7,576 nt of DNA from Syntrophomonadaceae bacterium (GTDB taxonomy: Bacteria; Bacillota; Dethiobacteria; PWVN01), in the NCBI GenBank assembly GCA_003561835.1, contig PWVN01000033.1, positions 1 to 7,576 of the forward strand, in the 5' to 3' direction. The translations under genes were made by a program, and so were the position numbers. Positions 6,022-7,576 of this stretch are shown here, piece after piece (the stretch's first letter is position 1; each line of letters starts with the position of its first letter). The notes under the pieces were generated by a model. It saw only the letters and a list, made by a program, of their open reading frames with translations. It searched no databases and was not told the origin of the DNA.

Positions 6022-7005
6022 TTATGACCAGGAATCCTCCAGGAGGGCCGTCAGAAAGCGGCGGCCGTATTCCACATCCCCGGCATCCACCATCTCCGCT
6101 GCCGTATGGATGTAGCGGCAGGGGATGGACATGACCCCGGAGGGGATCCCTTCCCGGGTGATGTGGATGGCCCCGGCATCGGTACCGCCCCGCTCCAGCA
6201 CTTCCGGCTGGTAGGGGATCCCTTCCCCTTCCGCCACGGCCATCATCCGCTCCTTGACCCGGGGGTGGGCGATGATGGAGTTGTCCTTGACCTTGACGGT
6301 GGGGCCCTTCCCCAGGGAAACCGCCATCCTGGGGGCCTCCGGGGTATCCCCCGAGCGGGTCACGTCCACCGCCAGGCCGATGTCGGGGTTCAGCCGGTAG
6401 GCGGAAGTCCTGGCCCCCCGAAGGCCCACCTCCTCCTGGACGGTAAAGACGAAGTAGATCTCGTTATCCGTGCGGACCTCTTCCATGGCCGCCAGGAGGA
6501 GAGCGCAGCCGATGCGGTCATCCATGGCCTTGCCCGAGTAACGGCCGCCGACGGGGGTGAAGGCGGCTTCGAAGACGGCCACGGAGCCGATGCCCACCTG
6601 GCCCAGGGCCTCCCCCTTGTCCCGGGCGCCAATATCCAGGTACATCTTCTTGAAGCTCAAATCCTTCAAGTCCTCGGGTTTTTCCACCCCGGCAGTGGCC
6701 TTCACCCCACCGGGCAGGAGGAAGCACCGGCCCAGGATGGAGGCGGGCTGCAGGCCGCCGATGTTGGCAAAGCGCAGGAAGCCTTCCTCGTCCACATGGG
6801 TGACCATGAGGCCCACCTCGTCCATGTGGGCGGCCACCATGATCTTTTTCCCCCTTCCCTCCTTGACGGCCACCAGGTTCCCCAGGGCGTCGGTGAAGAC
6901 CTCCAGGTTTTTTCCCTTAAGCTCCTCTTGGATAAGGGAGCGGACCTCCTCCTCCCGCCCCGACGGCCCGTAGGCTTCCGATAGGTTCTTTATCAGCTTC
7001 AGCAT
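6022..7005 (-). CDS. M42 family metallopeptidase (TET-type aminopeptidase), complete
   Basis: M42 enzymes are cytoplasmic, usually di-metal (Zn or Co) aminopeptidases that form tetrahedral dodecamers and trim peptides released by larger proteases. Homologues carry names such as FrvX, YsdC, glutamyl or deblocking aminopeptidase, and 'endoglucanase M', which is a legacy misannotation. The 327-residue protein is slightly short for a family of about 330-360. Inferred metal and catalytic residues are all present: His60 and Asp62 (AAHMDEVG), Asp162 (KAMDDRIG), Glu191 as general base and Glu192 (VQEEVGLRGA), Asp214 (AVDVTRSGD) and His300 (CRYIHTAAE). No signal peptide or membrane segment is seen. 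The start is ATG at 7005, with AAAGGGGGG 8 bases upstream. Its first seven bases overlap the end of the preceding M42 gene (ATGCTGA), suggesting translational coupling. A terminator follows. Substrate preference (acidic, hydrophobic or basic N-termini) cannot be told from sequence, so no symbol is given. Confidence 0.95.
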   Translation of the reverse strand: MLKLIKNLSEAYGPSGREEEVRSLIQEELKGKNLEVFTDALGNLVAVKEGRGKKIMVAAHMDEVGLMVTHVDEEGFLRFANIGGLQPASILGRCFLLPGGVKATAGVEKPEDLKDLSFKKMYLDIGARDKGEALGQVGIGSVAVFEAAFTPVGGRYSGKAMDDRIGCALLLAAMEEVRTDNEIYFVFTVQEEVGLRGARTSAYRLNPDIGLAVDVTRSGDTPEAPRMAVSLGKGPTVKVKDNSIIAHPRVKERMMAVAEGEGIPYQPEVLERGGTDAGAIHITREGIPSGVMSIPCRYIHTAAEMVDAGDVEYGRRFLTALLEDSWS

Positions 7006-7576
7006 AGTTCAAGCCCCCCTTTGGCCAGTGATTTCAAAAGCGCCCGTAAGAGTTCCCCCGCCCTCTCCATATCCCTGAGGTCGATGAGGGAGCGGGGCCC
7101 GTGCAGATACCTGCAGGGGACAGAAATAACCCCTGCCGGGATGCCGCTGCCGGTGATGCTGATTCTCCCCGCGTCCGTCCCCGCCGCCGTGAAGCGGCGG
7201 AACTGGTAGGGGATCCGGGCTTCTTCCGCCGTCTTCACCATAAAATCCAGCACCTTCTTGTGGGAGAAGAAAGAGCTGTCCATGAGAGTCAGGGCCGGGC
7301 CCTGCCCCAGGACGGTGGACTGGAGGTGCTCCGGGTTGTCCGCCACATCCGCCGCTGCCGTGGTCTCCAGGACCAGGGCCAGGTCCGGCCTGATCCTGTA
7401 GGCCGCCACAGCGGCTCCCCGCAGCCCCACCTCCTCCTGGACGGTGAAGGCAACGTGCAGGGAGAGGGGCAGATCCTCCTTGAGGAGCTCTGCCAGCAGG
7501 CAGCAGCCCACCCGGTCGTCCAGGGCTTTCCCCATGAAGGCCCCCGTCCCCATAGGCTTGGGGATGGTGGCGAAGA
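6999..7576 (-). CDS. M42 family metallopeptidase, C-terminal part, truncated by window edge
   Basis: This is the C-terminal ~191 residues of a second M42 aminopeptidase, paralogous to its downstream neighbour. The frame enters from the right edge (first visible residues FATIPKPMGTGAF). Any start inside the window, such as the ATG at 7553, would be internal, because the first metal-binding His region is missing. Counting from the first visible full codon, inferred active-site residues are Asp19 (KALDDRVG), Glu47 and Glu48 (VQEEVGLRGA), Glu70 (LVLETTAAAD) and His158 (CRYLHGPRS). Glu70 aligns with Asp214 of the neighbour, so this metal-ligand position is Glu rather than Asp; I believe that is a known variant in the family. 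The stop TGA (7001-6999) lies inside the start region of the next gene. Whether a third M42 gene or a promoter lies upstream cannot be seen. Confidence 0.93.
   Translation of the reverse strand, partial: FATIPKPMGTGAFMGKALDDRVGCCLLAELLKEDLPLSLHVAFTVQEEVGLRGAAVAAYRIRPDLALVLETTAAADVADNPEHLQSTVLGQGPALTLMDSSFFSHKKVLDFMVKTAEEARIPYQFRRFTAAGTDAGRISITGSGIPAGVISVPCRYLHGPRSLIDLRDMERAGELLRALLKSLAKGGLELC
7014..7022 (-). promoter_or_regulatory. Ribosome binding site of the downstream M42 gene, inside the upstream M42 gene
   Basis: The minus strand reads AAAGGGGGG at 7022-7014, ending 8 bases before ATG at 7005. It lies within the last codons of the preceding peptidase (Lys-Gly-Gly), consistent with coupled translation of the two paralogs. 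Confidence 0.6.

Noticed and set aside
4984..6027. Plus-strand open frame of 347 codons opposite dprA and the intergenic region
   Set aside because: It runs antisense through dprA, its promoter and the terminator, its translation is low-complexity Pro/Gly/Gln-rich, and no family is recognisable. It is a GC-rich shadow frame.
6106..6984. Plus-strand open frame of 292 codons opposite the complete M42 gene
   Set aside because: It is a mirror frame of the strongly conserved M42 coding sequence with Gly/His/Asp-rich composition and no motif of its own.
1..7576. tRNA, rRNA, riboswitch, CRISPR array or insertion sequence
   Set aside because: The only gaps are 7 short intervals of at most 147 bases. 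None contains cloverleaf-like pairing, spaced direct repeats, terminal inverted repeats or a recognisable leader structure.

Overview
This window looks like a housekeeping segment from a GC-rich member of the Bacillota (Firmicutes), probably a clostridial, possibly thermophilic lineage. The basis is the gene order dprA, topA, trmFO, xerC, hslV. That order matches the Bacillus subtilis run dprA(smf)-topA-trmFO(gid)-codV-clpQ-clpY-codY and is widespread in the phylum. Strong GGAGG-type ribosome binding sites and several TTG/GTG starts fit the same origin. I cannot name a genus or species from the sequence alone.

Every gene I can support lies on the minus strand, so transcription runs from high to low coordinates. 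From the right edge come two tandem M42-family metallopeptidase genes: the C-terminal part of one (6999-7576, running off the window) and a complete second one (6022-7005). Their reading frames overlap by seven bases. This unit ends in a clean rho-independent terminator (5984-6009).

A 147-base intergenic gap (5875-6021) holds that terminator and then a promoter with a perfect TATAAT box, an A8 tract upstream and a near-match to a Firmicutes LexA (SOS) box overlapping the -35 position. This promoter probably drives dprA (4780-5874), topA (2627-4738), trmFO (1281-2597), xerC (315-1214) and hslV (1-299, truncated by the window edge). Gaps between these genes are 41, 29, 66 and 15 bases. By synteny, hslU and codY should follow beyond coordinate 1.

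The second unit mixes DNA-centred functions (single-strand DNA handling by DprA, supercoil relaxation by TopA, chromosome dimer resolution by XerC) with tRNA modification (TrmFO) and ATP-dependent proteolysis (HslV with HslU). The M42 aminopeptidases are probably functionally separate and act late in cytoplasmic peptide breakdown. All complete genes look intact, with recognisable catalytic residues in place.

I found no mobile element, CRISPR array, RNA gene or obviously novel system. The points most worth checking are the LexA-like box in front of dprA, an Ala in place of the usual Ser in the TopA active-site motif, a triple-Cys stretch in DprA, and the paired M42 paralogs.
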